Notes under the pieces: model-generated
Databases searched by the model: none
What the model saw: the letters and a program-made list of their open reading frames with translations, nothing else
Told to the model about the DNA's origin: nothing
Assembly: GCF_003712195.1 (NCBI RefSeq)
Contig: NZ_RDSD01000028.1
Span: 1 to 49,593 of the forward strand
Length of the DNA: 49,593 nucleotides
Source: Proteiniphilum sp. X52
Lineage (GTDB): Bacteria > Bacteroidota > Bacteroidia > Bacteroidales > Dysgonomonadaceae
Reading direction: 5' to 3'
Translations under genes and position numbers: made by a program
Shown: positions 35,431-44,197 of the stretch, in pieces
Layout of the letters: every line of letters starts with the position of its first letter
How positions within the stretch are numbered: the stretch's first letter is position 1

Positions 35431-35479
35431 ATTGGTATTTCGTAATTGGTAATTGGTAATTGGTATTTCGTAATTGGTA
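35431..35479 (+). repeat. Heptamer array, 7 units of ATTGGTA/TTTCGTA
   Basis: Seven consecutive 7-bp units (five ATTGGTA, two TTTCGTA) lie between pyrB and pyrI, ending 15 bases before the pyrI start. The ATTGGTA unit belongs to the same sequence family as the right arm at 20949-20976, and TTTCGTA resembles the array at 22374. Confidence 0.95.
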
Positions 35480-35494
35480 ATTTTAAAAAAAATT

Positions 35495-35947
35495 ATGGGA
35501 AAAGAACTACAGGTTGCAGCGCTCGAGAATGGCACAGCCATCGATCACATACCCAGTGATGCCGTTTTCAAAGTGGTCTCACTGCTTCAACTACAGAAGC
35601 TGAACAACCGGATAACTATCGGCAATAACCTGAAAAGCAACAAGATGGGATCCAAGGGGATCATCAAGGTATCGGACAAATTCTTCCGCGAGGATGAACT
35701 CAACCGTATTGCCCTGGTTGCACCCAATGTGAATTTGAATATTATCCGTAATTTCGAGGTGATAGAGAAAAAGAAAGTGGTGCTTCCCGATGAGATTGTG
35801 GAGATCGTGAAGTGCAACAATCCCAAATGTATCACCAACAATGAACCGATGAAAACCCGGTTCCATGTGACAGACAAAGAGAAAGTGGAACTTCAGTGCC
35901 ACTACTGCGAAGTAAAAATAAAAAAAGAAGAAGTGGTGCTTCTTTAA
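35495..35947 (+). CDS. pyrI: Aspartate carbamoyltransferase regulatory subunit
   Basis: Regulatory subunit of 150 aa that binds nucleotides and couples them to PyrB. The N-terminal allosteric domain ([18 protein letters not shown], residues ~4-21) and the C-terminal zinc domain with four Cys (CNNPKC and CHYC spaced by ~25 residues, about 106-140) are complete. An in-frame TTG at 35474 lies in the heptamer array; the ATG at 35495 is preferred. It is 166 bases after pyrB, an unusually large gap for pyrBI, filled by the repeat array. Confidence 0.97.
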   Translation: MGKELQVAALENGTAIDHIPSDAVFKVVSLLQLQKLNNRITIGNNLKSNKMGSKGIIKVSDKFFREDELNRIALVAPNVNLNIIRNFEVIEKKKVVLPDEIVEIVKCNNPKCITNNEPMKTRFHVTDKEKVELQCHYCEVKIKKEEVVLL

Positions 35948-35964
35948 TTGAAATTGAACGAATC

Positions 35965-36900
35965 ATGCCCGTCAATATACCCGATAAATTACCCGCGATT
36001 GAGATATTAAAAAAAGAGCATATTTTTGTGATGGACGATTTGCGCGCGTCCACACAGGATATACGTCCGCTGAAAATCCTGATCCTCAACCTGATGCCCA
36101 TCAAAATCACGACAGAGACCGATCTTATACGCCTTCTGTCCAATTCTCCGCTTCAGCTTGAGATTGAATTTCTGGGACTCTCCACGCATACTCCCAAGAA
36201 TACGCCTATCGAGCACCTCATGTCGTTTTACACCACTTTCTCCAAAATAAAAAATGCCTATTACGACGGGATGATTATCACCGGGGCTCCGGTGGAAATG
36301 CTGCCTTTTGATGAGGTGAAGTATTGGAAAGAGTTCACCCAGATTTTAGATTGGGCACGTACGCATGTCACCTCCACTTTCTATATCTGCTGGGGGGCCC
36401 AGGCTGCGTTGCATCATTTTTACGGTATCAATAAATATCCGTTGGAGAAAAAACTCTTCGGCGTCTTCAAGCATAGGATAAACGATCCTTCATTCCCCTT
36501 GTTCCGCGGCTTCGACGACGAATTCCATGCGCCTCACAGCAGGCATACCACTATCCTGGCCGACGAGATCAACCGGCATCCCGCTCTGACCATTCTCTCC
36601 GAATCGGATGAAGCCGGCGTATATATTGTCACTTCGCGCGGCGGAAGGGAGTTTTACGTAACCGGCCACTCCGAATACTCTCCTTCCACCCTGCATAAGG
36701 AATATATACGTGACAAGGAGAAAGGGATGGACTCTGTCGCACTGCCTGAAAACTATTACAGGAACAATGATCCTGAACAACCGCCGTTAGTGCGATGGAG
36801 ATCTCACGCCTATCTGTTATACATAAACTGGCTGAATTACTTTGTGTATCAGGCCACTCCATTCCACATCGAAGAGGTTGCCCAGTTGGGGGAGTTGTAA
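35965..36900 (+). CDS. metA: Homoserine O-acyltransferase MetA family, predicted acetyl-CoA-specific
   Basis: Cytoplasmic enzyme of 311 aa for methionine synthesis, acylating the hydroxyl of homoserine. Nucleophile Cys142 in YICWGAQAALHHFYG, and His in VTGHSEYSP near 235, are in place. Residue 111 is Glu (GAPVEMLPFDEV); work on this family showed Glu111 favours acetyl-CoA and Gly111 (as in E. coli) succinyl-CoA. The product is therefore predicted to be O-acetylhomoserine despite the usual succinyltransferase label. It starts 17 bases after pyrI and is likely co-transcribed with pyrBI. Confidence 0.93.
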   Translation: MPVNIPDKLPAIEILKKEHIFVMDDLRASTQDIRPLKILILNLMPIKITTETDLIRLLSNSPLQLEIEFLGLSTHTPKNTPIEHLMSFYTTFSKIKNAYYDGMIITGAPVEMLPFDEVKYWKEFTQILDWARTHVTSTFYICWGAQAALHHFYGINKYPLEKKLFGVFKHRINDPSFPLFRGFDDEFHAPHSRHTTILADEINRHPALTILSESDEAGVYIVTSRGGREFYVTGHSEYSPSTLHKEYIRDKEKGMDSVALPENYYRNNDPEQPPLVRWRSHAYLLYINWLNYFVYQATPFHIEEVAQLGEL

Positions 36901-36939
36901 AGCATTCCTAGCCGGGAAAAAGCAGTGAGAGGGCCCGCG

Positions 36940-37257
36940 TCATTCAACCGGTTTTACCACGGTGCACTCCTCTATTCCCCACATGTAGGCGGCGACAAGT
37001 TCACTGTTGTTGAACGCTGCCGCGTTCATCTTATTGATTTCTCCGATCAACCCCTTCGCTTTCTCCGGATCAACCTCCTGCACAATAATGGCAGAGTTGT
37101 AACCCGGCCATACGGCGGTATTTTGCCGGGGTTCTCCCCATCGGCTCATGGCTGTCACCTGCTCTATTACCTGATAATCGGCATACTCCATTTCATCGAG
37201 CAAAAGTGTCAGGCTTTCCAGCATACTTACGTTACATGTAATATAGATAAATTTCAT
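36940..37257 (-). CDS. PG0541-type transporter-associated protein
   Basis: Small soluble protein of 105 aa beginning MKFIYITCNVSMLESLTLLLDE. It resembles the PG0541 family of Porphyromonas gingivalis, small P-II-like (ferredoxin-like fold) proteins encoded next to RND efflux pumps; PII-like features are the MDEVEYADYQVIEQV-type strand and the C-terminal hairpin. Here too it is the last gene of the tolC-mfp-rnd unit, 84 bases after the pump gene. A regulatory or assembly role for the pump is inferred from this association only. The frame is open upstream to 37302, but the ATG at 37257 matches the family start. Confidence 0.75.
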   Translation of the reverse strand: MKFIYITCNVSMLESLTLLLDEMEYADYQVIEQVTAMSRWGEPRQNTAVWPGYNSAIIVQEVDPEKAKGLIGEINKMNAAAFNNSELVAAYMWGIEECTVVKPVE

Positions 37258-37341
37258 TGTAAAACTATGATGAATGTTTACAGCGGGGGCGCAATCTTTC
37301 ATTGTCGCCCGCCGCGAAAAATTGTTAAAAGCAATGAGTGA

Positions 37342-40300
37342 TTAATTTGTCCTGTTCTCTTCTGTTTTACCCGTTCCCTTGGCCAACCGAACCGAGATAC
37401 GATCCTTTATCAATGTACGGTGATAGAGCGCCGTATACATGGTGGGAACCAGTATCAGGGTTGTGAGCACCGACACGAACAGTCCGCCAATAATCGTGAC
37501 ACCCAGCGGGGCGTACATCTCTTTTCCCATTCCTGTACTGAGGGCCATGGGCAACATACCGAGAATGGTGGTAAGCGAGGTCATCAGTACGGGGCGCAGA
37601 CGCGAGCGGCCGGCCTCCATCACGGCATCGCGAAGAGAATAGTTTCGTTTACGCAACATATTGGTATAGTCGACCAGCACGATTCCGTTATTCACCACGA
37701 TCCCGACAAGCATGATCAATCCGATGAAGGTGACAACGCTTAACGTGATATTGGTGACAAAGAACGCCAAGATAACCCCCACAAGGGTAAAGGGAATAGC
37801 AAAAAGAATGATAAAGGGGTCTTTAAACGATTCGAATTGCGCCGCCATCACCATATACACCAGCGTTATACCCAAAAAGAAAATCAGATAAAGCGATTGA
37901 AATGATGAGGACTGGTCATTTACCTGTCCACCGATCTCAACGGTTATGCCCTCCGGGACGGTGGTTTCATCGATCAACTGCCGGGCCAGACGGGTAGCTT
38001 CACCCAGGGAGATATCGTTCAAATTGGCGACAGTTTTCACATATCTCTGTTGTGACAGGCGCTGTATCTCAATGGGACCGCTCTCTTCCACAATGTCGGC
38101 CACCGACGAGAGGGGTATTTGTTGCCCCAGCAGGTTGGTGATTTGCATTCCATGGAGTTTCGACACTTCATCGCGATACTCCGGCGCATATTGTATCACC
38201 ACACCGTAATCGTTTCCCTCTTCGGTAAACTCACCCGACTCGGTACCGTACAGGTTCTGTCGCACCTGCATCCCCACCATGGCAACATTTAATGCCATCT
38301 GTGAGGCTTTCTCCTTATCCACCCGCACTTGTACCTCTAACTTGCCGGGATCGACAGTGGTGGAGACATCGGTGAACGATTTCTCGGCAATCATTTTCTT
38401 CTCAAAATCAAGAGCCACCGCTTTGATTTTATCCAGATCATTTCCGGAAACAATAATTTCGATGGGTTTTTTATTTCCCGTCACGGCAGTAGCCAAAGCG
38501 CTCCCTCCCTGTATACTCACTTCCTCTATTTGCGGGATCGCTTCCACCCGCTGACGGATAGATTCGGCCACTTCGGCGGCAGAGCGGCTCCGTTGCTCAA
38601 CCGGCACAAGGTGACAAAGCACCGTGCCCACGTTTTTTCCCTCTTTGAAACCTACGGTTGTAAGCGCCCCGTCACGCGTCTGACCTGAGATAGACGCGAT
38701 AGCGCCGTCGGCTATTTCAGGGATCTCCTCGAGCATGATTTTTAATATCTGCTGCCCGACGCTGTCTGTTTGACTTGCCGCCGTTCCCACTTCGGTTTCG
38801 AACACCACGGACACCGTTCCCGCGTCAAAATCGGGAATATAGTCGGTACCGATTCCCCTGCCTATAAGAATCGTTATCACAAAGACCAACAATGCGATGG
38901 CCAATGTCATCCCTTTGTGAAAAACCGCCCAGCCCAATATTCTTTTGTAACCGTTTTCAATTCTGTTGAATAATTTCTCACTGGCCACATACAGTTTGGA
39001 ACGGCGCTGTGCCCGCCTATCGCGGGAAACCCTTTTCAACAGTTTCGATGAAAGCATGGGAGTAAGCGTAAGGGCCGTGAAAAGCGACATGATCATGCAG
39101 ACGACCGTAAGAATGGCAAGTTGCTTGAACATGATCCCTACAATCCCCCCCATAAAAAGTAACGGGAGAAATACCACCAGCGTGGTCGCCGTTGAGGCTG
39201 CAATAGCCATGCCCATCTCCGAAGTGCCAAAGATAGCCGCCTGTTTGGGATCGGCTCCCTTTTCGATATGCTGCGTGATATTCTCGAGTACCACGATCGC
39301 GTTATCCACCACCATTCCTATGGCAATCACGAGCGACATCAACGAAAATATGTTGATGGTGTAGTCCATGATATACATCGCTATGAATGCGGAAATAAGA
39401 GATACCGGCATGGTGATGAAAACAATGAAGCTCGATTTCCACTCACGCAGGAACATAAGGACTACCAACGTCACAAAGACCAGGGCGTACCATATGGAAG
39501 AGGTGAGGTTCCGGATGGAACCAGTAATGATCTCTTCGGAGCTGAGCACCTCGTTCACACGGATGTCCGCAGGCAGTTGTCGCTCAAGCTCTGCCATCTT
39601 GGCGCGGACGGCATCCACCACCTCCACGGTATTGGCTCCCGACTGTTTCTGTACCATCAAAGCCACCCCTTCGCCGATGTGATTACGGGCAAACGATTCT
39701 TTTTCCTTGAACGTGTCCTCGATGTCGGCCACATCTCTCAACCGCACAACCTGACCGTTGAAGGCTTTCAACACCGTATTGCCTATTTCATCCACCGATT
39801 CGAATTTCCCGGGCACACGCACGGAGAAATCGTACACACCCAGATTGATATTTCCCGCGGGGATATTGATGTTATTGGCTTTAAGCATTGTGGATATCTG
39901 CGATGTTGACAGTCCGTACGCCTTCATCTGTTGCGGATTGATATTCACTTTTATCTCACGTTCGGGTTGCCCCAGATAAAGCACTGTCCCCACCCCTTCC
40001 ACTTTGCGCAGGACAGAGGCGATATCTTCCTCCACGATATGCTCTATGCCGTCGTAATGGGCATCGGCATTGATGGCATAGGCCAGGACCGGCATCATCG
40101 AGGAGTTGATCTTGTAGATGATGGGTTGTTGTGCTGCTGCCGGCAGTCGGCTCTTTCCCAACTCGATCAGGTCGCGCGCGTTGTTTGCCGCGGAGGTCAC
40201 ATCACCACCCCATTCATAACTGAGTTGAATGAATGAGACGTTCTCCTTCGATGTCGATTTGATTTCCTTCAAACGCTCCGCGGCAGAGAGCACGGTTTCC

Positions 40301-40500
40301 AATGGCTTGGTGACCTGTTCTTCCACCTCGTTGGCCGAGGCTCCGGGATATACGGTGATCACCGTCACGGAAGGGAACTCCATTTCCGGCATCAGGTCAA
40401 GCGGCAACATTTTGAGCGAGACGATACCCAGCAGGATAATTGCCATGAACAACATGGCGGTTGCCACAGGTCTTCTCACACCTATTTCGGGTAATTTCAT
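37342..40500 (-). CDS. RND efflux pump inner membrane subunit (AcrB-like, HAE1 type)
   Basis: Proton-driven inner membrane transporter of 1052 aa, full length for the family. It starts in family style (LPEIGVRRPVATAML), has a first periplasmic loop with EFPSVTVITVYPGASANEVEEQV, and TM4 GMVVDNAIVVLEN near 400. The two-Asp relay of AcrB TM4 is reduced to Asp-Asn, as in several non-enterobacterial HAE1 pumps. The second half repeats the layout (LVGIVVNNGIVLVDY near 945). It works with the membrane fusion protein and TolC-like channel encoded upstream on the same strand. Substrates are unknown; drugs, bile acids or lipids are usual. Confidence 0.95.
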   Translation of the reverse strand: MKLPEIGVRRPVATAMLFMAIILLGIVSLKMLPLDLMPEMEFPSVTVITVYPGASANEVEEQVTKPLETVLSAAERLKEIKSTSKENVSFIQLSYEWGGDVTSAANNARDLIELGKSRLPAAAQQPIIYKINSSMMPVLAYAINADAHYDGIEHIVEEDIASVLRKVEGVGTVLYLGQPEREIKVNINPQQMKAYGLSTSQISTMLKANNINIPAGNINLGVYDFSVRVPGKFESVDEIGNTVLKAFNGQVVRLRDVADIEDTFKEKESFARNHIGEGVALMVQKQSGANTVEVVDAVRAKMAELERQLPADIRVNEVLSSEEIITGSIRNLTSSIWYALVFVTLVVLMFLREWKSSFIVFITMPVSLISAFIAMYIMDYTINIFSLMSLVIAIGMVVDNAIVVLENITQHIEKGADPKQAAIFGTSEMGMAIAASTATTLVVFLPLLFMGGIVGIMFKQLAILTVVCMIMSLFTALTLTPMLSSKLLKRVSRDRRAQRRSKLYVASEKLFNRIENGYKRILGWAVFHKGMTLAIALLVFVITILIGRGIGTDYIPDFDAGTVSVVFETEVGTAASQTDSVGQQILKIMLEEIPEIADGAIASISGQTRDGALTTVGFKEGKNVGTVLCHLVPVEQRSRSAAEVAESIRQRVEAIPQIEEVSIQGGSALATAVTGNKKPIEIIVSGNDLDKIKAVALDFEKKMIAEKSFTDVSTTVDPGKLEVQVRVDKEKASQMALNVAMVGMQVRQNLYGTESGEFTEEGNDYGVVIQYAPEYRDEVSKLHGMQITNLLGQQIPLSSVADIVEESGPIEIQRLSQQRYVKTVANLNDISLGEATRLARQLIDETTVPEGITVEIGGQVNDQSSSFQSLYLIFFLGITLVYMVMAAQFESFKDPFIILFAIPFTLVGVILAFFVTNITLSVVTFIGLIMLVGIVVNNGIVLVDYTNMLRKRNYSLRDAVMEAGRSRLRPVLMTSLTTILGMLPMALSTGMGKEMYAPLGVTIIGGLFVSVLTTLILVPTMYTALYHRTLIKDRISVRLAKGTGKTEENRTN

Positions 40501-40545
40501 TTGTATGTTGTTTATAAGATGATCAAAAGTAGGATAAACACCCTG

Positions 40546-41613
40546 TTATTTATTCACTATTTCAATAGGCGAACCGTCGTCCAATTTATTTTTCCCATCG
40601 ACAACCACATATTCATCGGCATTGATTTCGGGGATCCGGATAAGGTTCCCTTTTGATTCGCCGCGAGTGACTTTCCGGCGGGTGACCCGGTTCTGGTCGA
40701 CGACCATAAAGAGATAGTCATCGCCCGTTCCCTGTTGCCTGTACAGGGCATTCACGGGGACAAACACGCCGGTTGTCCGCGGCATGGAGATCGAAACCCT
40801 GCCGAACATACCCGGTTTGAATTTCATTTCCCTGTTGGGAATGGTAACCTCTACCGTGGCGGTACGGGTCACCGACGACAGGACAGGTGAAATATAGCTC
40901 ACTTTCCCTGAAACGGGTTCATCCGGATAAGCATCAAACACCACCTCCGCATGTTGTCCCCGGCTGATGGAGTTAATCTGTTTTTCGTTCACTTCTATAA
41001 TTATCTTGAGCGGATTGAGCTGGCGTATGGTAAGTATGCCGCTCTGCATTTTCAGGTCGGAGCTTACCGAAGGAACAAAAGTATAATTCTCTCCCTCCTG
41101 CACCGTTATATCGGTTAACACCCCCCCGAAAGGAGCGGTAATGGAGGTATTCTTCTTCAGCATGTCCACCTTGGTTTGCGATGCGTCGAACTTGGCCTTG
41201 ATATGGTCGTAGTCCATCACGCTCACGCTCTCTTTTTCTTTCAGGCGGCTGATCCGCTCAAAATCCTTGCGAATCGCTTCCAATTCAATTTGTGCCTGAA
41301 TCAGCATTTCGTCCGACATCTCGGCTATCACGGCTCCTTCCGGGACATAACTGCCCTTGGAGAAATGAATCTTTTCCACCCGTCCCGGGATGGAAGCTCC
41401 GAGAGCAGCTTCCCTGTTTGCTTGGGCCGTACCTGCAAAATTCAGCACGGGAATATACTCCATCTCTTTGGCAACATGCACCGTGACTTTTGTCGCAGCT
41501 GCCGGACTTGTTGCGGAATGAGGGCCGTTCTCTGTCGTTTTTGTACTGCATCCGCCCGCAAAAACGGCGAGCAAACAGGTTGTGTAAGCTAATTTATTTG
41601 TCAGTCGCATCAT
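40546..41613 (-). CDS. RND efflux membrane fusion lipoprotein (AcrA-like)
   Basis: Periplasmic adaptor of 355 aa, anchored by a lipobox (FAGGC, Cys near 22). Order of domains: half lipoyl (GTAQANREAALGASIPGRVEKI near 60-82), short helical hairpin (about 100-140), second half lipoyl (SITAPFGGVLTDITVQEGE near 143-160), beta-barrel and a membrane-proximal domain. The hairpin is short for the family. It lies between the TolC-like and RND genes with gaps of 38 and 45 bases, so the three form one operon. Confidence 0.93.
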   Translation of the reverse strand: MMRLTNKLAYTTCLLAVFAGGCSTKTTENGPHSATSPAAATKVTVHVAKEMEYIPVLNFAGTAQANREAALGASIPGRVEKIHFSKGSYVPEGAVIAEMSDEMLIQAQIELEAIRKDFERISRLKEKESVSVMDYDHIKAKFDASQTKVDMLKKNTSITAPFGGVLTDITVQEGENYTFVPSVSSDLKMQSGILTIRQLNPLKIIIEVNEKQINSISRGQHAEVVFDAYPDEPVSGKVSYISPVLSSVTRTATVEVTIPNREMKFKPGMFGRVSISMPRTTGVFVPVNALYRQQGTGDDYLFMVVDQNRVTRRKVTRGESKGNLIRIPEINADEYVVVDGKNKLDDGSPIEIVNK

Positions 41614-41651
41614 TGTATTGTAATGTATATTTTTTGTTTAAAATGCAAGTC

Positions 41652-43163
41652 TCAATAAAGGTGATTGTAAATCTCGCCTGTCGATTTATCCAGTTCGAGC
41701 AATGTTGTCCTCATCTCCACAAGTGCGTCGATATGTTCCGAGGAGGCATTCTCCCATTGCAGTTGGGCTTCAAGCAATTCCGTCAGGCGGCTCCGGCCTT
41801 CCATCAGGTTCTCTTTTGCCATGCGCATATTCTCTTCAGCCTGCTTCCTGGAAAGGCCGGTCATCTCCGCCTTTTTCAATGCCTCACTGTATCGATAGCG
41901 ATTCTGGCGAATTTGCAGGTCAATCATTTCGCGGGCTTCATTGAGTTCAAGCTGCACATTCTCCATCTTCAGCTTTGCGGCATGCAGATCATGTCGGCGT
42001 TCACCCCAGGTGAAAATAGGTATCGAGACCATTACTCCCACGCTCCAATTTCCCCCGAACTCACTTCTCAATCCATTGTAGGGATTAGGATTCATCCATC
42101 CATACCCGCCGGTAAGCATCACATCGGGCATAAATTTGGAACGTTCGATATTTCTTTTCGACTCCATGATGGCGGCCTTCTCCTTCAGCATGGCTATCTC
42201 TGCCCGCTTATCGGGAGAGATTTCCTGGGAGAAAGAAGCCGGCATGGAAAGCGGAAGCTTTTCCATATTATCCGGATCGACCTCTATCTCGCTCTCTTCC
42301 ATGCCGATAATCTGTGCCAGCGCCATTTTTGAGAGCGCACATCCGTTTTCGGCCTGCAACGTTTTCAGTTTTGCTTCGTTTTGTTTTACCTGGGCTTTCA
42401 ACACATCATTCCGCGTAATGATACCTTCGGCATACATATTCTCCAGGTCGGTGACCAGCCTGTCGAGCAACGCTTCATAAGCGTTTGCCAGCTTCAATTT
42501 CTCCTGTAGAGACACCACACGCCAAAAAGCTTCGTCGGTCTTGGCCACAACCTCCGCCCGGGTCAGTACCTCCTTCTCTTTGGCGATATTTTCGGCTCGC
42601 CTGGCAATGTGGTTGGCTTCCGTAATTTTAAAACCCGTAAAGATTGGCTGGGTAACGGTAAAACGGGCGTAATAACTGTTCTTATGGTCAAAAACAAGTT
42701 TATCGGCCGGCAGCATCGCATAATTCCTGAAGATGGGATTCCCCTCCTGATCGACCATGGGCGCCCCGGTTTGAGGATTAATGACAAGCGTGTTCATAGC
42801 CGTTTCAGGATCCGTCAATGCTTCCGGGTTAAATCTTCCCGTTGCGGGATCAATAGTATTGAACGGCACTATCGGAAGGAACAGGTCATTCTCCAGCGGT
42901 TGAAGAGCCTTGCCTGTACGTAACCATGCCCCTCCGAAACTTACTTTGGGAAGATATTGTGTTTGCGCGGATTTTCTGGCATGTGTGGCTGTCCGCATCT
43001 CGTTTCGCGCGATACGGATTTCCCTGTTCTGCTCAAGCGCCATGCTACGGCACTCGTCGAGCGAGAGTTTTTGCTGCGCGGAGAGAGGGAATAAAAAGAG
43101 TGTGAACAGTGTCAATAAACAGGTAAATTGCTGTCTGTCTGGGTTCATAATTCTCATTTTCAT
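41652..43163 (-). CDS. TolC-family outer membrane channel
   Basis: Outer membrane efflux protein of 503 aa with a signal peptide ending LFPLSAQ. The repeat structure of the family is visible: two outer-membrane-efflux-protein halves (about 30-265 and 285-500) rich in long helices, with LSLDECRSMALEQNREIRIAR at the first and a matching RAEIAMLKEKAAIMES at the second. A ~60-residue stretch with NTIDPATGRFNPEALTDPETAMNTLV near 100-150 is an insertion. In-frame ATGs at 43163, 43157 and 43148 are all possible starts. First gene of the efflux operon, with promoter and candidate operator upstream. Confidence 0.93.
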   Translation of the reverse strand: MKMRIMNPDRQQFTCLLTLFTLFLFPLSAQQKLSLDECRSMALEQNREIRIARNEMRTATHARKSAQTQYLPKVSFGGAWLRTGKALQPLENDLFLPIVPFNTIDPATGRFNPEALTDPETAMNTLVINPQTGAPMVDQEGNPIFRNYAMLPADKLVFDHKNSYYARFTVTQPIFTGFKITEANHIARRAENIAKEKEVLTRAEVVAKTDEAFWRVVSLQEKLKLANAYEALLDRLVTDLENMYAEGIITRNDVLKAQVKQNEAKLKTLQAENGCALSKMALAQIIGMEESEIEVDPDNMEKLPLSMPASFSQEISPDKRAEIAMLKEKAAIMESKRNIERSKFMPDVMLTGGYGWMNPNPYNGLRSEFGGNWSVGVMVSIPIFTWGERRHDLHAAKLKMENVQLELNEAREMIDLQIRQNRYRYSEALKKAEMTGLSRKQAEENMRMAKENLMEGRSRLTELLEAQLQWENASSEHIDALVEMRTTLLELDKSTGEIYNHLY

Positions 43164-43189
43164 CTATTTTCATTCTACATTTACGGCTG

Positions 43190-43197
43190 CAAAATTA
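43190..43197 (-). promoter_or_regulatory. Candidate -7 element of the efflux operon
   Basis: On the minus strand this reads TAATTTTG (TAnnTTTG), 26 bases before the first ATG of the TolC-like gene. No good -33 TTTG is present, as expected for an activated promoter. Confidence 0.55.
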
Positions 43198-43249
43198 TGA
43201 AACAACAGCTGACCCTGTGTTGAAAAAAATGCTGAGCTGGAAAAATTGA

Positions 43250-43282
43250 ATCTTTAAGCGACAATAACGTATCTTAAAGCGA
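43250..43282 (-). promoter_or_regulatory. Candidate LytTR operator: two 12-bp direct repeats, 21-bp period
   Basis: On the minus strand TCGCTTTAAGAT and TCGCTTAAAGAT are separated by 9 bases, so they lie on the same helix face two turns apart. LytTR response regulators typically bind paired direct repeats with about this period. The pair is centred roughly 80 bases upstream of the predicted start site of the efflux operon and 140 bases from the end of the LytTR gene. Confidence 0.6.
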
Positions 43283-43418
43283 TTACAGGAAAACGTGACA
43301 GGGAGAGGGAGGCAACAATCAATATTTCTGGCCGGGAACGGTCAAAGGCAACAGCAGGCTCTTCCGGCAAGAGGAGTCGAGCGGTATTTATCACAAGAAG
43401 GAGGAGGTAAGGAAAAGC

Positions 43419-44186
43419 CTACAGGATATTATCCATGTACCAGTCTTTAAAGTCACGATTGCGCGCCCGGCTTACCATGATTCGCTCGGGCGTCTCCACT
43501 GAAAGATTTACCGCCAGCTTGCCTCCGAACCAAACCGACATATCCTTTATGGCGCGGTGGGATACAATATATTGCCGGTTAGCACGGAAAAATTGTGCCG
43601 GATTCAACTGTCCCATTAACTCATCGAGGGAGCTATCCAGAGAGAATGTCTTTTGATTGAAGCAAACAATTTTCGCTATTTTATATTCGGTATAGATATA
43701 GGCAATGTCATCCACCGGCAGCGGGATAAGCTTATCCTTATTGGGAATGAGGAAATGCCTCTTATAGGGTATCTTCGATTCATGCATCGATTGCATAATT
43801 TGCGAGACAAGCTCCCTGTTATTTTGTCGAGAGGTCAGTGAAGTGAGCTTGTTCAGCGCCTTCTCAAGATTCTGCCGGTTGATCGGCTTCAGCAGGTAAT
43901 CGATACTGTTTACCTCGAACGCCTTGAGTGCATATTCATCGTACGCGGTGGTAAAGATAATGGGGCTAAGGATTTCAACTTGCTCGAAAACCGAGAAAAC
44001 ATCACCATCGGCCAAATGAATATCCATGAAAACAACATCAGGAGAAGCGTTCAACGAAAACCATTCCACAGACTCCTCCACACTTTGCAGCACGGCCAGA
44101 ATTTCCATACTTCCATCCACCGCCTGTATCATCCGTTCCAAGTTTTGCGCGGCGACAATCTCATCTTCCACAATTACTACTTTCAT
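43419..44186 (-). CDS. LytTR-family response regulator
   Basis: Cytoplasmic transcription factor of 255 aa: receiver domain (1-120) with acidic pair EDE at 7-9 and phosphorylation site Asp55 in VVFMDIHLADGD, Lys in YLLKPI near 105, then a LytTR DNA-binding domain (about 150-250; IPLPVDDIAYIYTE, FFRANRQYIVSHRAI, RNRDFKDW). It starts 11 bases after the histidine kinase gene and is co-transcribed with it. The efflux operon next to it is the obvious target (inference), supported by the direct repeat at 43250-43282. Confidence 0.95.
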   Translation of the reverse strand: MKVVIVEDEIVAAQNLERMIQAVDGSMEILAVLQSVEESVEWFSLNASPDVVFMDIHLADGDVFSVFEQVEILSPIIFTTAYDEYALKAFEVNSIDYLLKPINRQNLEKALNKLTSLTSRQNNRELVSQIMQSMHESKIPYKRHFLIPNKDKLIPLPVDDIAYIYTEYKIAKIVCFNQKTFSLDSSLDELMGQLNPAQFFRANRQYIVSHRAIKDMSVWFGGKLAVNLSVETPERIMVSRARNRDFKDWYMDNIL

Positions 44187-44197
44187 CGAATATGGCT

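Noticed and set aside
41490-42332. Plus-strand open frame of 280 codons over the efflux genes
   Set aside because: It crosses two well-supported minus-strand genes and their gap, and its translation has no family features.
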